A DNA stretch of 12,696 bases from CAZJOD01 sp964547525 (GTDB lineage Bacteria > Bacillota > Clostridia > JAAYHZ01): assembly GCA_964547525.1 (NCBI GenBank), contig CAZJOD010000114.1, forward strand, positions 1 to 12,696, read 5' to 3'. This document shows positions 1-7,370 of this stretch, piece by piece; position 1 is the stretch's first letter; each line of letters opens with the position of its first letter. The translations under genes were made by a program, and so were the position numbers. A model generated the notes under the pieces. That model had not been told where the DNA came from and did no database searches. It saw nothing but the letters and a program-made list of their open reading frames with translations.

Positions 1-1
1 G

Positions 2-205
2 GATGACAAACTTGTAAAAAAGGCGGCGATGTGCGGGTTACCTTCCATTGTGACGGGATACGGATGCCTTGCCGGTTGTACGCTTGAAAGTGAAGTTTTC
101 TCATATCAAGGACCGTATGGTGTGGGATATACGGTCTGTAAAATTATTCCGACAAATAACATAAACACGGCGACAGAAATGAGTGTTAAAGGGAGGATAA
201 AGTAA
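2..205 (+). CDS. LigB/MEMO-like protein of the AmmeMemoRadiSam system (C-terminal fragment)
   Basis: Open frame from the window edge to TAA at 203-205; 67 C-terminal residues are visible. The sequence has the CGL...SYQGPYGVGY pattern that I recognise from the end of the class III extradiol dioxygenase (LigB)-like domain found beside or fused to AMMECR1 in Firmicutes. The metal ligands of that fold lie upstream, outside the window, so catalysis cannot be judged. The stop codon overlaps the next start (TAATG), so the two genes are probably coupled by termination-reinitiation. In many Clostridia these two domains form a single polypeptide; here they are separate. The identification rests on a short tail plus the neighbouring genes. 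The molecular role of the family in bacteria is unknown. Confidence 0.75.
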   Translation, partial: DDKLVKKAAMCGLPSIVTGYGCLAGCTLESEVFSYQGPYGVGYTVCKIIPTNNINTATEMSVKGRIK

Positions 206-738
206 TGGAAAACGTTAAAGATTGTTATGTCCGTTTAGCAAGAGAAACTTTGGAGACATATGTTAAAGAAAGAAAAATTATCGATACGAATAAATTGACA
301 TTACCTCGAGAAATGAAAGAGCAAAGGGCAGGTGTATTTGTTTCCATAAAAACAAAAGACGGTAACCTTAGGGGTTGTATAGGAACTATATCGCCGTATA
401 CCTGCAATATCGCCGAAGAAATTGTTAATAACGCCGTAAGTGCAGGAACATGTGATCCAAGGTTTATACCTGTAAGAGAACATGAATTGGAGAATTTGGT
501 ATACTCTGTAGACATTTTAAAAAGCCCCGAAGAAATATCAAGTAAAACTGAATTGGACGTTAATAAATACGGAGTAATAGTCAGAAAAGGTGGCAGATCA
601 GGGTTATTACTGCCTAATTTGGAAGGTGTCGACACACCTGATGATCAGATTTCAATAGCGTTGAGAAAAGCGGGTATTGGAAAAAATGAAAATTTTAAGA
701 TGGAAAGGTTTGAAGTGATACGGCACGAAGAAGCATGA
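205..738 (+). CDS. amrA: AmmeMemoRadiSam system protein A (AMMECR1 domain)
   Basis: A 177-residue single-domain AMMECR1 protein, about the usual size of the domain. The family signature LRGCIGT is at residues 55-61, with the conserved Cys at 58. The downstream blocks are also typical: a CDPRF segment, and the LPNLEGVDTPDDQ stretch in the second half. It has no signal peptide or membrane segment, so it should be cytosolic. The start is supported by a GGGAGGA ribosome binding site at 191-197 with 7 nt spacing, and by overlap with the preceding stop codon. Its own stop overlaps the amrS start (ATGA). AMMECR1 proteins occur with LigB/MEMO-like and radical SAM partners across bacteria and archaea; the reaction or modification they take part in is not established. 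Confidence 0.93.
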   Translation: MENVKDCYVRLARETLETYVKERKIIDTNKLTLPREMKEQRAGVFVSIKTKDGNLRGCIGTISPYTCNIAEEIVNNAVSAGTCDPRFIPVREHELENLVYSVDILKSPEEISSKTELDVNKYGVIVRKGGRSGLLLPNLEGVDTPDDQISIALRKAGIGKNENFKMERFEVIRHEEA

Positions 739-1595
739 AAGAATCACTGTTTTATATTAAAAAAGAGCAATCGGACGAGATTCGATGTACATTGTGTCCT
801 AAAGCATGCTATGTAAAAGAAGGAGATTACGGATATTGTCTTGCACGTAAAAATATAAATGGAAAGTTTTATTTACAAACATATGGAAAGATAACTTCAA
901 TGGCTTTAGATCCGATTGAAAAGAAACCTTTGTATAAATTTATGCCCGGGAGTAATATATTGTCGATAGGTATGTATGGCTGCAATATGAATTGTCCGTT
1001 TTGCCAGAATCATACAATAGCGAAAGAAAGGGCAATAGTTAAGGACATATCGGTGGATGAGATTATTAAAACCGCCCAAAGTTTAAAAAAATATAAAAAT
1101 ATCGGGGTTGCGTATACATATAACGAACCGTTAATCGGATATGAGTTTGTTCTTGATTGCTCAAAAGCAATAAGAAAAGCCGAAATGAAAAATGTATTGG
1201 TATCAAACGGTATGATATCACAAAAACCGTTGGTTGATTTACTGCCTTTTATTGACGCTGCTAATATTGATTTAAAATGTTATAACAAAGAACGCTATAA
1301 AAAGGTACTCGAAGGAAATCTGGACGTTGTAAAAAATAACATACGGATTATTCACAACATGAATGTTCATTTGGAGATTACAATGTTAATAGTTCCTGAT
1401 TTAAACGACCGACAAGATGAATTTATAAATGCTGTAAACTTTATAGCTGACATTTCACCTGATATTCCCCTTCATATAAGCCGGTATTATCCCGCAAGGA
1501 AATATGATAAATTGCCGCCCGATATAAATAAACTCAATGATATGAAAAACTTGGCTTTAAATCGTTTAAATTGCGTATTTTTGGGAAATGTTTAA
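735..1595 (+). CDS. amrS: AmmeMemoRadiSam system radical SAM enzyme, short C-terminus
   Basis: A 286-residue radical SAM protein. The cluster motif CNMNCPFC supplies C83, C87 and C90, which ligate the 4Fe-4S cluster used for S-adenosylmethionine cleavage. A family-specific N-terminal cysteine set is present (C18, C21, C25, C35), followed by the DPIEKKPLY...PGS block that separates AmrS from pyruvate-formate-lyase activators. Translation probably depends on coupling: the ATG overlaps the amrA stop as ATGA and there is no good Shine-Dalgarno. Oddity: the protein ends right after the C-terminal FLGNV block. Most family members continue for some 30-50 residues with a CPxCG-like motif. I found no matching CxxC remnant in any frame just downstream, so this looks like loss rather than a simple recent frameshift. 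The substrate of AmrS is unknown. Confidence 0.92.
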   Translation: MKESLFYIKKEQSDEIRCTLCPKACYVKEGDYGYCLARKNINGKFYLQTYGKITSMALDPIEKKPLYKFMPGSNILSIGMYGCNMNCPFCQNHTIAKERAIVKDISVDEIIKTAQSLKKYKNIGVAYTYNEPLIGYEFVLDCSKAIRKAEMKNVLVSNGMISQKPLVDLLPFIDAANIDLKCYNKERYKKVLEGNLDVVKNNIRIIHNMNVHLEITMLIVPDLNDRQDEFINAVNFIADISPDIPLHISRYYPARKYDKLPPDINKLNDMKNLALNRLNCVFLGNV

Positions 1596-1943
1596 AATAG
1601 AAGATAAATGCTAAGGATTAAATTGTTTTTCTAATAGAAGAGTTTTTAATTTTCAAGCATATATATAATTAAGACTTTTTTTGGGAATACAGAATCGGCT
1701 TGGATGTTTCACCATAAAAATTTATTATGCAGTGAAGATTGAGTGTGATATAATAATATATGGATTTTTTAATGACTAAACAATGTATAATCATATATGA
1801 AAGTAAGAGTTGTTTTAAGCGATAAATGAGTATCTATAAACGGGGTTTGAACCGAGAATTCGATAAGACATAAGTAAACGGATTATTTGCTTTGACATTA
1901 AAGGTCTTGATATAAATTTGTACCCTTGAAAGGATGATAAATA
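1596..1943. other. Gene-free 348-nt region upstream of the clpE-like gene
   Basis: No open frame with a ribosome binding site was found here. The stretch is A/T-rich and holds two TATAAT -10-like hexamers (1749-1754 with an upstream TG, and 1786-1791), so clpE probably has a leader of about 150-190 nt. A TTGACA hexamer at 1892-1897 has a TATAAA only 13 nt downstream, too close for a normal promoter. No convincing terminator follows amrS; the T-run at about 1675-1682 is not preceded by a strong stem. I see no recognisable riboswitch. Confidence 0.5.
1746..1754 (+). promoter_or_regulatory. Candidate extended -10 promoter for clpE
   Basis: TG-A-TATAAT, a perfect -10 hexamer with the TGn extension. 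No good -35 is seen at 16-18 nt (3 or fewer matches), which extended -10 promoters can tolerate. A second TATAAT lies at 1786-1791. The transcription start would leave a leader of about 180 nt before the clpE ATG. Confidence 0.4.
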
Positions 1944-4340
1944 ATGATAAAATGTTCTATTTGCAAAAAAAATATTGCAGTAGTATTTATAACAAAAATA
2001 ATAAACGGAAAACAGATTCAGCAAGGACTTTGCATTTCATGCGCAAAAAAACAGGGGATACAACCTATAAATGATATACTGGAGCAAACCGGTCTGTCCG
2101 AGGAAGACTTGGATAAAATGAATTCGGACATGATGGATAAGATGTTAGGGGATGTCGATTTGGATGATTTAGATGACCTTGAAGAAGGTTTGAGTGATGT
2201 TGCGGATATGCCCGTTCAACCGGAAGACGGTAATCCGAATCCTCTGATGGGTTTTTTAAATCGGTTTTTTCCTATACAGGAAAAAAATAAAGGTGATCAT
2301 GATGCACATGATCAACATAGAATTGAGGCGGGCATGGCAAACCAAGAATGGGATAAACGCGATTACGATAAACAAAAGCAAAAGGGAAATAACGGAAAGT
2401 ATAATAAGAAAATAAAAACTAAAAATTTAGACGCCTTTGGTACTAATCTGACAGTTAAAGCAAAAGCGGGAGAAGTAGACAGAGTTATTGGTAGAACACG
2501 CGAGATTAACAGAGCTATTCAGATATTAAACAGAAGAAATAAGAATAATCTTTGTTTATTAGGTGAACCCGGTGTCGGTAAAACCGCTATAGCCGAAGGT
2601 TTAGCTGTAAAAATAGCGAATGGTGAAGTGCCGGTTAAAATGCGTGACACTCAGATTTATCAATTGGATATGACAGGCATAGTTGCCGGTACACATTTCA
2701 GAGGACAATTTGAATCTCGAATGAAAGGAATAATACAAGAAGCTTCCGCATTGGGTAACGTAGTTTTGGTTATAGATGAAATTCACAATATAATGGGAGC
2801 GGGAGATGCCGAGGGTGCGATGAATGCCGCAAACATACTAAAGCCCGCATTGGCCAAAGGTGATGTACAGGTTATTGGTGCGACGACTTTGGAAGAATAC
2901 AGAAAACATATTGAAAAAGACTCCGCATTGGAAAGAAGATTTCAACCAATAATTGTTGATGAACCTAATATAGAAGATACCATAGAAATCATAATGGGAA
3001 TAAAAGATTACTATGAGAATTTTCATAAAGTTAAAATATCACGTGAAGCTGTTGAAGCCGCAGTATTGTTATCCGAAAGATATATTAACGATCGATTTTT
3101 ACCGGATAAAGCCATTGATGTTTTAGATGAAGCCGGTTCGAAAGCAAATTTGGATAATGAATATCTGGCAAAAGAAATAATACTTCTTGATGAAATAAAT
3201 CAAATAGAAATAGAAACCGAAAACAATATAGTAGACGGTATAGTTCAAGATTATGAAAAAGCGGCTCGTTTGAAATCAAAACGTATAAATCTTGAAGAAC
3301 AGTTAAGAGATATTCGGGAAAAAGCACAGGAAATAAATATAACTGTAGACGATATTGCAAGTGTTATAGAAGTATGGACCAATATACCGGTCCAACGAAT
3401 AACGCAGGTTGAAGCCGAAAAGTTATTAAGCCTTGAAGATAATCTTCATAAAAGAGTTATAAGCCAAAATAATGCGGTATCTACTATTGCGAAAGCAATA
3501 CGTAGGAATAGATCCGGTTTGAAACGCAAAAAAAGACCTGCATCATTTATATTTGTGGGACCGACCGGGGTAGGTAAAACTGAATTGGTAAAAGCTTTAA
3601 CCGAAGAACTGTTTGAAAGTGAAGAGAATATGATACGTTTGGATATGAGTGAATTTATGGAGAAACATACGGTCTCGAAGCTTATAGGTTCACCTCCCGG
3701 TTATGTTGGATATGACGACGGCGGACAGTTGACCGAAAAAATTAGAAGGAAACCGTATTCTGTCATATTACTTGACGAAATTGAGAAAGCTCATCCTGAT
3801 GTGTTTAATATTTTATTGCAAATAATGGATGACGGACGCTTGACTGATAGTCACGGGAGAACCGTTTCATTTGAAAACACTGTTTTAATAATGACATCTA
3901 ACGCCGGAACAACGCTAAAATCCAAAGGTATCGGATTTACAGGAGATCAAGCGTATTCATTGGAAAGCAGTGTAAAAGAAGCTTTAAAAGAGATATTTAG
4001 ACCTGAGTTTTTAAATAGAGTTGATGATGTTGTAATTTTTACTGATTTAAATAAAGAAGATATAAGAAGGATAGCGGCGTTAATGTTAAAAGATTTGATA
4101 AAAGATCTGGCGTCGAATGAGATTACAATGACTTATTCGGATGAAGTAATAGGATTTTTAGCCGATAAAGGATACAGCCAACAATATGGTGCCCGTCCGT
4201 TAAGAAGGGTGATACAAACACATATCGAAGACAGGTTGACAGACTTGTTTTTATACGGCAAGCTTAAAGCAGGTGATAATGTTTATCTGATGGTGTCCGA
4301 AGAAAATATTACGGTAAATGTTAATTATAAAGACAATTAA
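1944..4340 (+). CDS. clpE: ClpE-like AAA+ ATPase (Clp protease ATP-binding subunit) with N-terminal zinc finger
   Basis: A 798-residue HSP100 unfoldase with two AAA+ modules. The N-terminus carries C4-C7 and C30-C33 in the CX2C-X22-CX2C arrangement of ClpE, in place of the Clp-N repeats of ClpC. Residues of about 50-165 form an acidic then charged, low-complexity linker (DLDDLDDLEE near the start). Module 1 has Walker A GEPGVGKT (207-214), Walker B ending D278-E279, and an arginine-finger region at R331-R332. A UVR-like coiled segment lies at about 434-460. Module 2 has Walker A GPTGVGKT (539-546), Walker B ending D611-E612, and an IGF tripeptide (663-665) placed as the ClpP-docking loop. It should unfold substrates for ClpP in the cytosol. 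The start has GAAAGGA at 1928-1934 with 9 nt spacing. It stands alone: no ctsR, mcsA or mcsB is adjacent and no clear CtsR operator is seen. The long linker makes it larger than the roughly 700-residue B. subtilis ClpE. Confidence 0.93.
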   Translation: MIKCSICKKNIAVVFITKIINGKQIQQGLCISCAKKQGIQPINDILEQTGLSEEDLDKMNSDMMDKMLGDVDLDDLDDLEEGLSDVADMPVQPEDGNPNPLMGFLNRFFPIQEKNKGDHDAHDQHRIEAGMANQEWDKRDYDKQKQKGNNGKYNKKIKTKNLDAFGTNLTVKAKAGEVDRVIGRTREINRAIQILNRRNKNNLCLLGEPGVGKTAIAEGLAVKIANGEVPVKMRDTQIYQLDMTGIVAGTHFRGQFESRMKGIIQEASALGNVVLVIDEIHNIMGAGDAEGAMNAANILKPALAKGDVQVIGATTLEEYRKHIEKDSALERRFQPIIVDEPNIEDTIEIIMGIKDYYENFHKVKISREAVEAAVLLSERYINDRFLPDKAIDVLDEAGSKANLDNEYLAKEIILLDEINQIEIETENNIVDGIVQDYEKAARLKSKRINLEEQLRDIREKAQEINITVDDIASVIEVWTNIPVQRITQVEAEKLLSLEDNLHKRVISQNNAVSTIAKAIRRNRSGLKRKKRPASFIFVGPTGVGKTELVKALTEELFESEENMIRLDMSEFMEKHTVSKLIGSPPGYVGYDDGGQLTEKIRRKPYSVILLDEIEKAHPDVFNILLQIMDDGRLTDSHGRTVSFENTVLIMTSNAGTTLKSKGIGFTGDQAYSLESSVKEALKEIFRPEFLNRVDDVVIFTDLNKEDIRRIAALMLKDLIKDLASNEITMTYSDEVIGFLADKGYSQQYGARPLRRVIQTHIEDRLTDLFLYGKLKAGDNVYLMVSEENITVNVNYKDN

Positions 4341-4370
4341 AAAATGTTGCACTGTAAAGAGCAAAAAGAT

Positions 4371-4406
4371 TATATAAAAATTGGGGTATACCCCTTTTTT
4401 TATATA
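4371..4406 (+). terminator. Intrinsic terminator after clpE, near-symmetric
   Basis: A 16-bp stem, interrupted only by two T-T mismatches, encloses a 4-nt TATA loop. The core is GGGG-TATA-CCCC (4383-4394). The 3' arm begins CCCC then seven T (4395-4401), with A-rich sequence on the 5' side. Because the arms are A-run/T-run complementary, it could also work on transcripts from the minus strand. It sits 31 nt after the clpE stop and separates it from the acyltransferase promoter. Confidence 0.85.
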
Positions 4407-4433
4407 AACAATTAATTAACTGAATTAAGTGTA

Positions 4434-4442
4434 TGATATAAT
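4434..4442 (+). promoter_or_regulatory. Candidate extended -10 promoter for the acyltransferase-like gene
   Basis: TG-A-TATAAT directly downstream of the clpE terminator; no convincing -35 is present. The expected start point is at about 4449, which would put the AAGGAG ribosome binding site (4449-4454) almost at the 5' end of the transcript and give an untranslated leader of only about 15 nt. That is short for a Shine-Dalgarno-led message, so the promoter is plausible but not certain. Confidence 0.5.
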
Positions 4443-4463
4443 CTAAAAAAGGAGTTGATTTAA

Positions 4464-5717
4464 ATGGGATACCCAAGTTTTGATGAAGTTATAGAAAAAT
4501 TGAAAATTGAAAAAATCAATAAAGAAGCATGGTCGGATTTATGGGATGAATCACAAAGTAGGTTTTCACCGAATGCGTTCTTTTTTACAAAAGAGTTTAT
4601 ATTGGAACAAAATACATTTTTAAATCTTATTGATCAGGTTTTAGATGTAATATTCAAAGCGCTCGATATGATAAAAGAGGACGAATATTTAGCCCGTTTT
4701 GCATACCATATGCATTATGTCATATTTGAAAAACAGTATAAACCAAATGAAACATTAGCTGTTTGGCCGGATGTAAAAAACATAACAAAAGACTTAACAG
4801 GTGGGTTTGACGGGATAGTGTACATATCGGGAATTGATTTGATTAAGAATAAATTTACAAAGCACAATATAGATAATAAATATTTAAAACATACATTATG
4901 GGATTTAATGGAAAAATATTATCGATATCATGATGCATATGGAATTTGGTATGTAGATTGTCAAAATTGGATGTGTCGTATTTTTAAAGGTGTATTCGTT
5001 AATATAGGCAGACTCCAATATGAATTATATGTGAATAATAATTTTAAGATGTATAGAAATAACATAAATAATAGCACTGTAGCTTTTTTTGTCAAAAACA
5101 CAATGATAAGAAAAGACGGATTGATTGACGGTACTTGCGGTGTAACCGATACCGAGGCTTTTGAAACAACCTTTTTGGAAACCGATGACATTGTGGAAGG
5201 ATATCCTATCATCCCCACAGGATTTGTTAGTAATAAAAAGGTTACACTTCATAAAAATGAGTGGAAAAATATCTTAAATACCGGTGATAAAATGTTAAAT
5301 ATACATATACCCAGAAGAGGTAAAATGCCTTTTGATGAAATAGTAAAGTCATTAAGGGATGCTATACCGTTTTATAAGAAACACTTTCCCGATGAGCAAT
5401 GCAAAGCTTTTTTATGCGGATCGTGGTTATTGGGAAACGGTCTGGAACTATTGCTTGATGAGAACAGTAATATTATTAAATTCCAAAGAGAATTTTATCT
5501 GGCACCGGCAAAATCTGATTCAGGAGCTACCAAATTTTTTGTTTTCGGTAAATATGATATTACCGGTATAGAACCTAAAACCACATTGGAAAAGAATATT
5601 GTGGAATTCGAAAAAAAAGGTATTTATATGTACAATGGATACGGGGTTATTCTATTTGAAGATGCGGACCGTTACGGATCACACTTTTACAGAAACAGTT
5701 ATTTAAACGCTAATTAA
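4464..5717 (+). CDS. Acyltransferase-like protein with NAT_N and GNAT_C domains
   Basis: A 417-residue cytosolic protein matching the two-domain NAT_N/GNAT_C (formerly DUF5596) pattern as I remember it. An alpha-helical N-terminal part (about 1-155) is followed by a GNAT-like C-terminal part. Recognisable C-terminal blocks are IGRLQYE (181-187), NIHIPRRG (279-286, with the conserved H281), CGSWLLGN (318-325) and SNIIKFQR (335-342). Proteins of this family are annotated as acyltransferases by fold; no substrate is established, so none is assigned. The start has GGAG at 4451-4454 with 9 nt spacing, and the gene follows a terminator. The Amidase_6 gene starts 45 nt downstream on the same strand, so the two may share a transcript. 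The family call is fairly firm; the catalytic call is weak. Confidence 0.75.
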   Translation: MGYPSFDEVIEKLKIEKINKEAWSDLWDESQSRFSPNAFFFTKEFILEQNTFLNLIDQVLDVIFKALDMIKEDEYLARFAYHMHYVIFEKQYKPNETLAVWPDVKNITKDLTGGFDGIVYISGIDLIKNKFTKHNIDNKYLKHTLWDLMEKYYRYHDAYGIWYVDCQNWMCRIFKGVFVNIGRLQYELYVNNNFKMYRNNINNSTVAFFVKNTMIRKDGLIDGTCGVTDTEAFETTFLETDDIVEGYPIIPTGFVSNKKVTLHKNEWKNILNTGDKMLNIHIPRRGKMPFDEIVKSLRDAIPFYKKHFPDEQCKAFLCGSWLLGNGLELLLDENSNIIKFQREFYLAPAKSDSGATKFFVFGKYDITGIEPKTTLEKNIVEFEKKGIYMYNGYGVILFEDADRYGSHFYRNSYLNAN

Positions 5718-5738
5718 TTTTATTATCGGTAACCATTT

Positions 5739-5776
5739 TAAATCTTACTCATACTATTAAGTATGAGTAAGATTTA
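5739..5776 (+). repeat. Perfect 17-bp inverted repeat containing the downstream start codon
   Basis: The arms 5739-5755 and 5760-5776 are exact reverse complements around a 4-nt ATTA loop. The right arm includes the ATG at 5763-5765 and the first four codons of the Amidase_6 gene. No T-run follows on either strand, so it does not look like an intrinsic terminator. In RNA the start codon would be buried in the stem. The left arm also contains CATACTA (5750-5756), which could act as a -10 element for a leaderless transcript starting at or near the ATG. Confidence 0.9.
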
Positions 5777-6257
5777 TAACAGAGAAAAAGCAATTGAATA
5801 TGCAAAAAAATGGGCATATGATAGAAACAAACGATATTATGCATTTGATAAATTAGGAGGCGACTGTACCAATTTTATTTCGCAATGTCTATATGCCGGT
5901 GTAGGAATAATGAATTTTACCCCTTTATATGGGTGGTATTATGTAAATTTAAACAGTAGAACTCCGGCATGGACAGGGGTTGAGTTTCTTTATAATTTTC
6001 TTACGACGAACAAAGGATCCGGCCCGGTAGGTCGTGAAACCGAACCGGAAGATGTTCAGCCGGGAGATATTATACAACTAAAGTTTTCTGCAAAAAATCG
6101 CTATTCGCATACTCTAATGATTAACGACATAAAAAAACCTGTCAATGCTAATAACATTTATGTTACTACACATGACAGGGATTGTTTTAATTATCCTTTA
6201 AGCATGTATATTTATGAGGATCTAAGATTTATAAAAATAGTTAACGTTAATCCTTAA
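5763..6257 (+). CDS. Small Amidase_6-domain protein
   Basis: A 164-residue protein consisting almost entirely of a putative amidase domain (Amidase_6). It starts with the YNREKAIEYA helix, then GGDCTNFISQCL with the probable nucleophile C35, a PGD turn (100-102) and YSHTLMI with the probable catalytic His H116. The domain-final THDRD...YPLSMY...RFI block is at about 136-157. The fold is papain/NlpC-like, so a peptide or amide hydrolase is expected; the substrate is unknown. There is no signal peptide, and the protein begins at the domain boundary, so a longer N-terminus is unlikely. No Shine-Dalgarno precedes the ATG, and the start lies inside the inverted repeat at 5739-5776. It converges on the reductase gene with only 19 nt between the stops. 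Confidence 0.85.
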   Translation: MSKIYNREKAIEYAKKWAYDRNKRYYAFDKLGGDCTNFISQCLYAGVGIMNFTPLYGWYYVNLNSRTPAWTGVEFLYNFLTTNKGSGPVGRETEPEDVQPGDIIQLKFSAKNRYSHTLMINDIKKPVNANNIYVTTHDRDCFNYPLSMYIYEDLRFIKIVNVNP

Positions 6258-6276
6258 TAAATACTGACTTTAAGAT

Positions 6277-7359
6277 TTACCATGAAGCTATATCGGCCAG
6301 CCTTTCAATAATATTAAGTTTTTGTGTACATAATGTTTCGCATTTTCCGCATTGTATACACTTATTTGCATCTGAAGAAGGTATGCCCCAATGCCACTTG
6401 AACATACCAACTGCACTTTCTTTTCCGATAATTAAATTTTGGTTGTAGGCTTGCATGAATTTAGAAATTTCTATACCTTCAGGGCAATATTCACAATATC
6501 TGCAACCTGTGCACAACTTATCCATGGAAGCCGATAGTTTATCGTTTATATTACTCATTCGTTCCGCAGAAATATAAGTTCGGTCAAAAAGAGCGGCTAC
6601 ATTTTGTCTTAAGTGTTCCGGAGTGTCTATCCCGGCTAAAACAACGGTTATTTCATCGTGTGCCGCGTTAAATCTTAAAGCCGCCTCTACGGGAGTCTCA
6701 TCGCCTTCGGCAATAAAAGTAAAGGAATTTTTATTGTCAGGTATAAGGCCTCCACTCAAAGGATTCATCGTGACGACACCCATATTGTTTTTGTATGCCG
6801 CTTTGATCCCTTTTTGTCTAAATGGGAAATTAATAGCATTATAACCTAATGTGATTCCTTCGAAACAACCTTCGTTGGCTATTGTTTCAATTTCATCTCC
6901 GGTACAATGGGTTGATATTACCACGTGCTCAATTAGCCCTTCCGATTTTGCTTTCATAGCCTCTTCGTACGGTCCGCCTTTGCGCATTCTGCTACGATAA
7001 TCATCCATGGTTAGAACACACCATATATGAAAAAAATCAATTTTATCCTTACCGGTGCGTTGTAACGAGGTTTCAAGATCTTTCCTCAACTTGGCAGGAT
7101 CTTTCGCACTACTTTTTGTGGATACATAATATGTGCCTTTCATATCTTGAAATGCCCTACCCATAATCACTTCACTTTTTTGACCGCAATAACCGGGTGC
7201 AGTATCGAAATAGGTTATTCCCAAATCATATGCTTCTTTAACCAATTCGGCGCATTTGTCAATATCATATTCTCCGTTTTTTTCAGTTTTAAATCTCATA
7301 CCACCAAAACCCAGAGCAGATACTTTTTTCCCGGTTTTACCGTAATCTTTATAAAACAT
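6277..7359 (-). CDS. Aldo/keto reductase with C-terminal double 4Fe-4S ferredoxin domain
   Basis: A 360-residue protein. An aldo/keto reductase barrel covers about 1-265, with the catalytic tetrad visible as D52 and Y57 (FDTAPGY), K82 (STKSS) and H111 (FFHIW). The C-terminal domain has two cysteine clusters, C283/286/289/292 (the last followed by Pro) and C334/337/340/344, as in clostridial 4Fe-4S aldo/keto reductases. It probably reduces a carbonyl compound with NAD(P)H while passing electrons through the clusters; the substrate is unknown. The start has AAGGAGG at 7364-7370, directly after the argJ stop codon, with a short 4-nt spacing. The 11-nt gap shows it is translated in an argJ operon. 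No clear terminator is seen at its 3' end, where it converges with the amidase gene. Confidence 0.93.
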   Translation of the reverse strand: MFYKDYGKTGKKVSALGFGGMRFKTEKNGEYDIDKCAELVKEAYDLGITYFDTAPGYCGQKSEVIMGRAFQDMKGTYYVSTKSSAKDPAKLRKDLETSLQRTGKDKIDFFHIWCVLTMDDYRSRMRKGGPYEEAMKAKSEGLIEHVVISTHCTGDEIETIANEGCFEGITLGYNAINFPFRQKGIKAAYKNNMGVVTMNPLSGGLIPDNKNSFTFIAEGDETPVEAALRFNAAHDEITVVLAGIDTPEHLRQNVAALFDRTYISAERMSNINDKLSASMDKLCTGCRYCEYCPEGIEISKFMQAYNQNLIIGKESAVGMFKWHWGIPSSDANKCIQCGKCETLCTQKLNIIERLADIASW

Positions 7360-7370
7360 ATGCCCTCCTT

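Noticed and set aside
225..635. 136-residue reading frame opposite amrA
   Set aside because: It mirrors the codon pattern of the real gene and has no recognisable protein features.
1840..1856. tRNA T-arm-like sequence on the minus strand (GGTTCAAACC)
   Set aside because: The flanking stem pairs badly (mismatches at two of five positions) and there is no acceptor stem, anticodon arm or CCA around it; taken as chance.
1891..1906. Possible CtsR operator (TTTGACA then GGTC) before clpE
   Set aside because: CtsR boxes are tandem direct heptamers; here the second half is inverted and incomplete.
1892..1916. TTGACA...TATAAA promoter before clpE
   Set aside because: The spacer is only 13 nt, too short for a sigma-A promoter.
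6239..6250. GTTAACGTTAA palindrome at the end of the amidase gene
   Set aside because: It is short, inside coding sequence (Val-Asn-Val-Asn), and explained by repeated codons.
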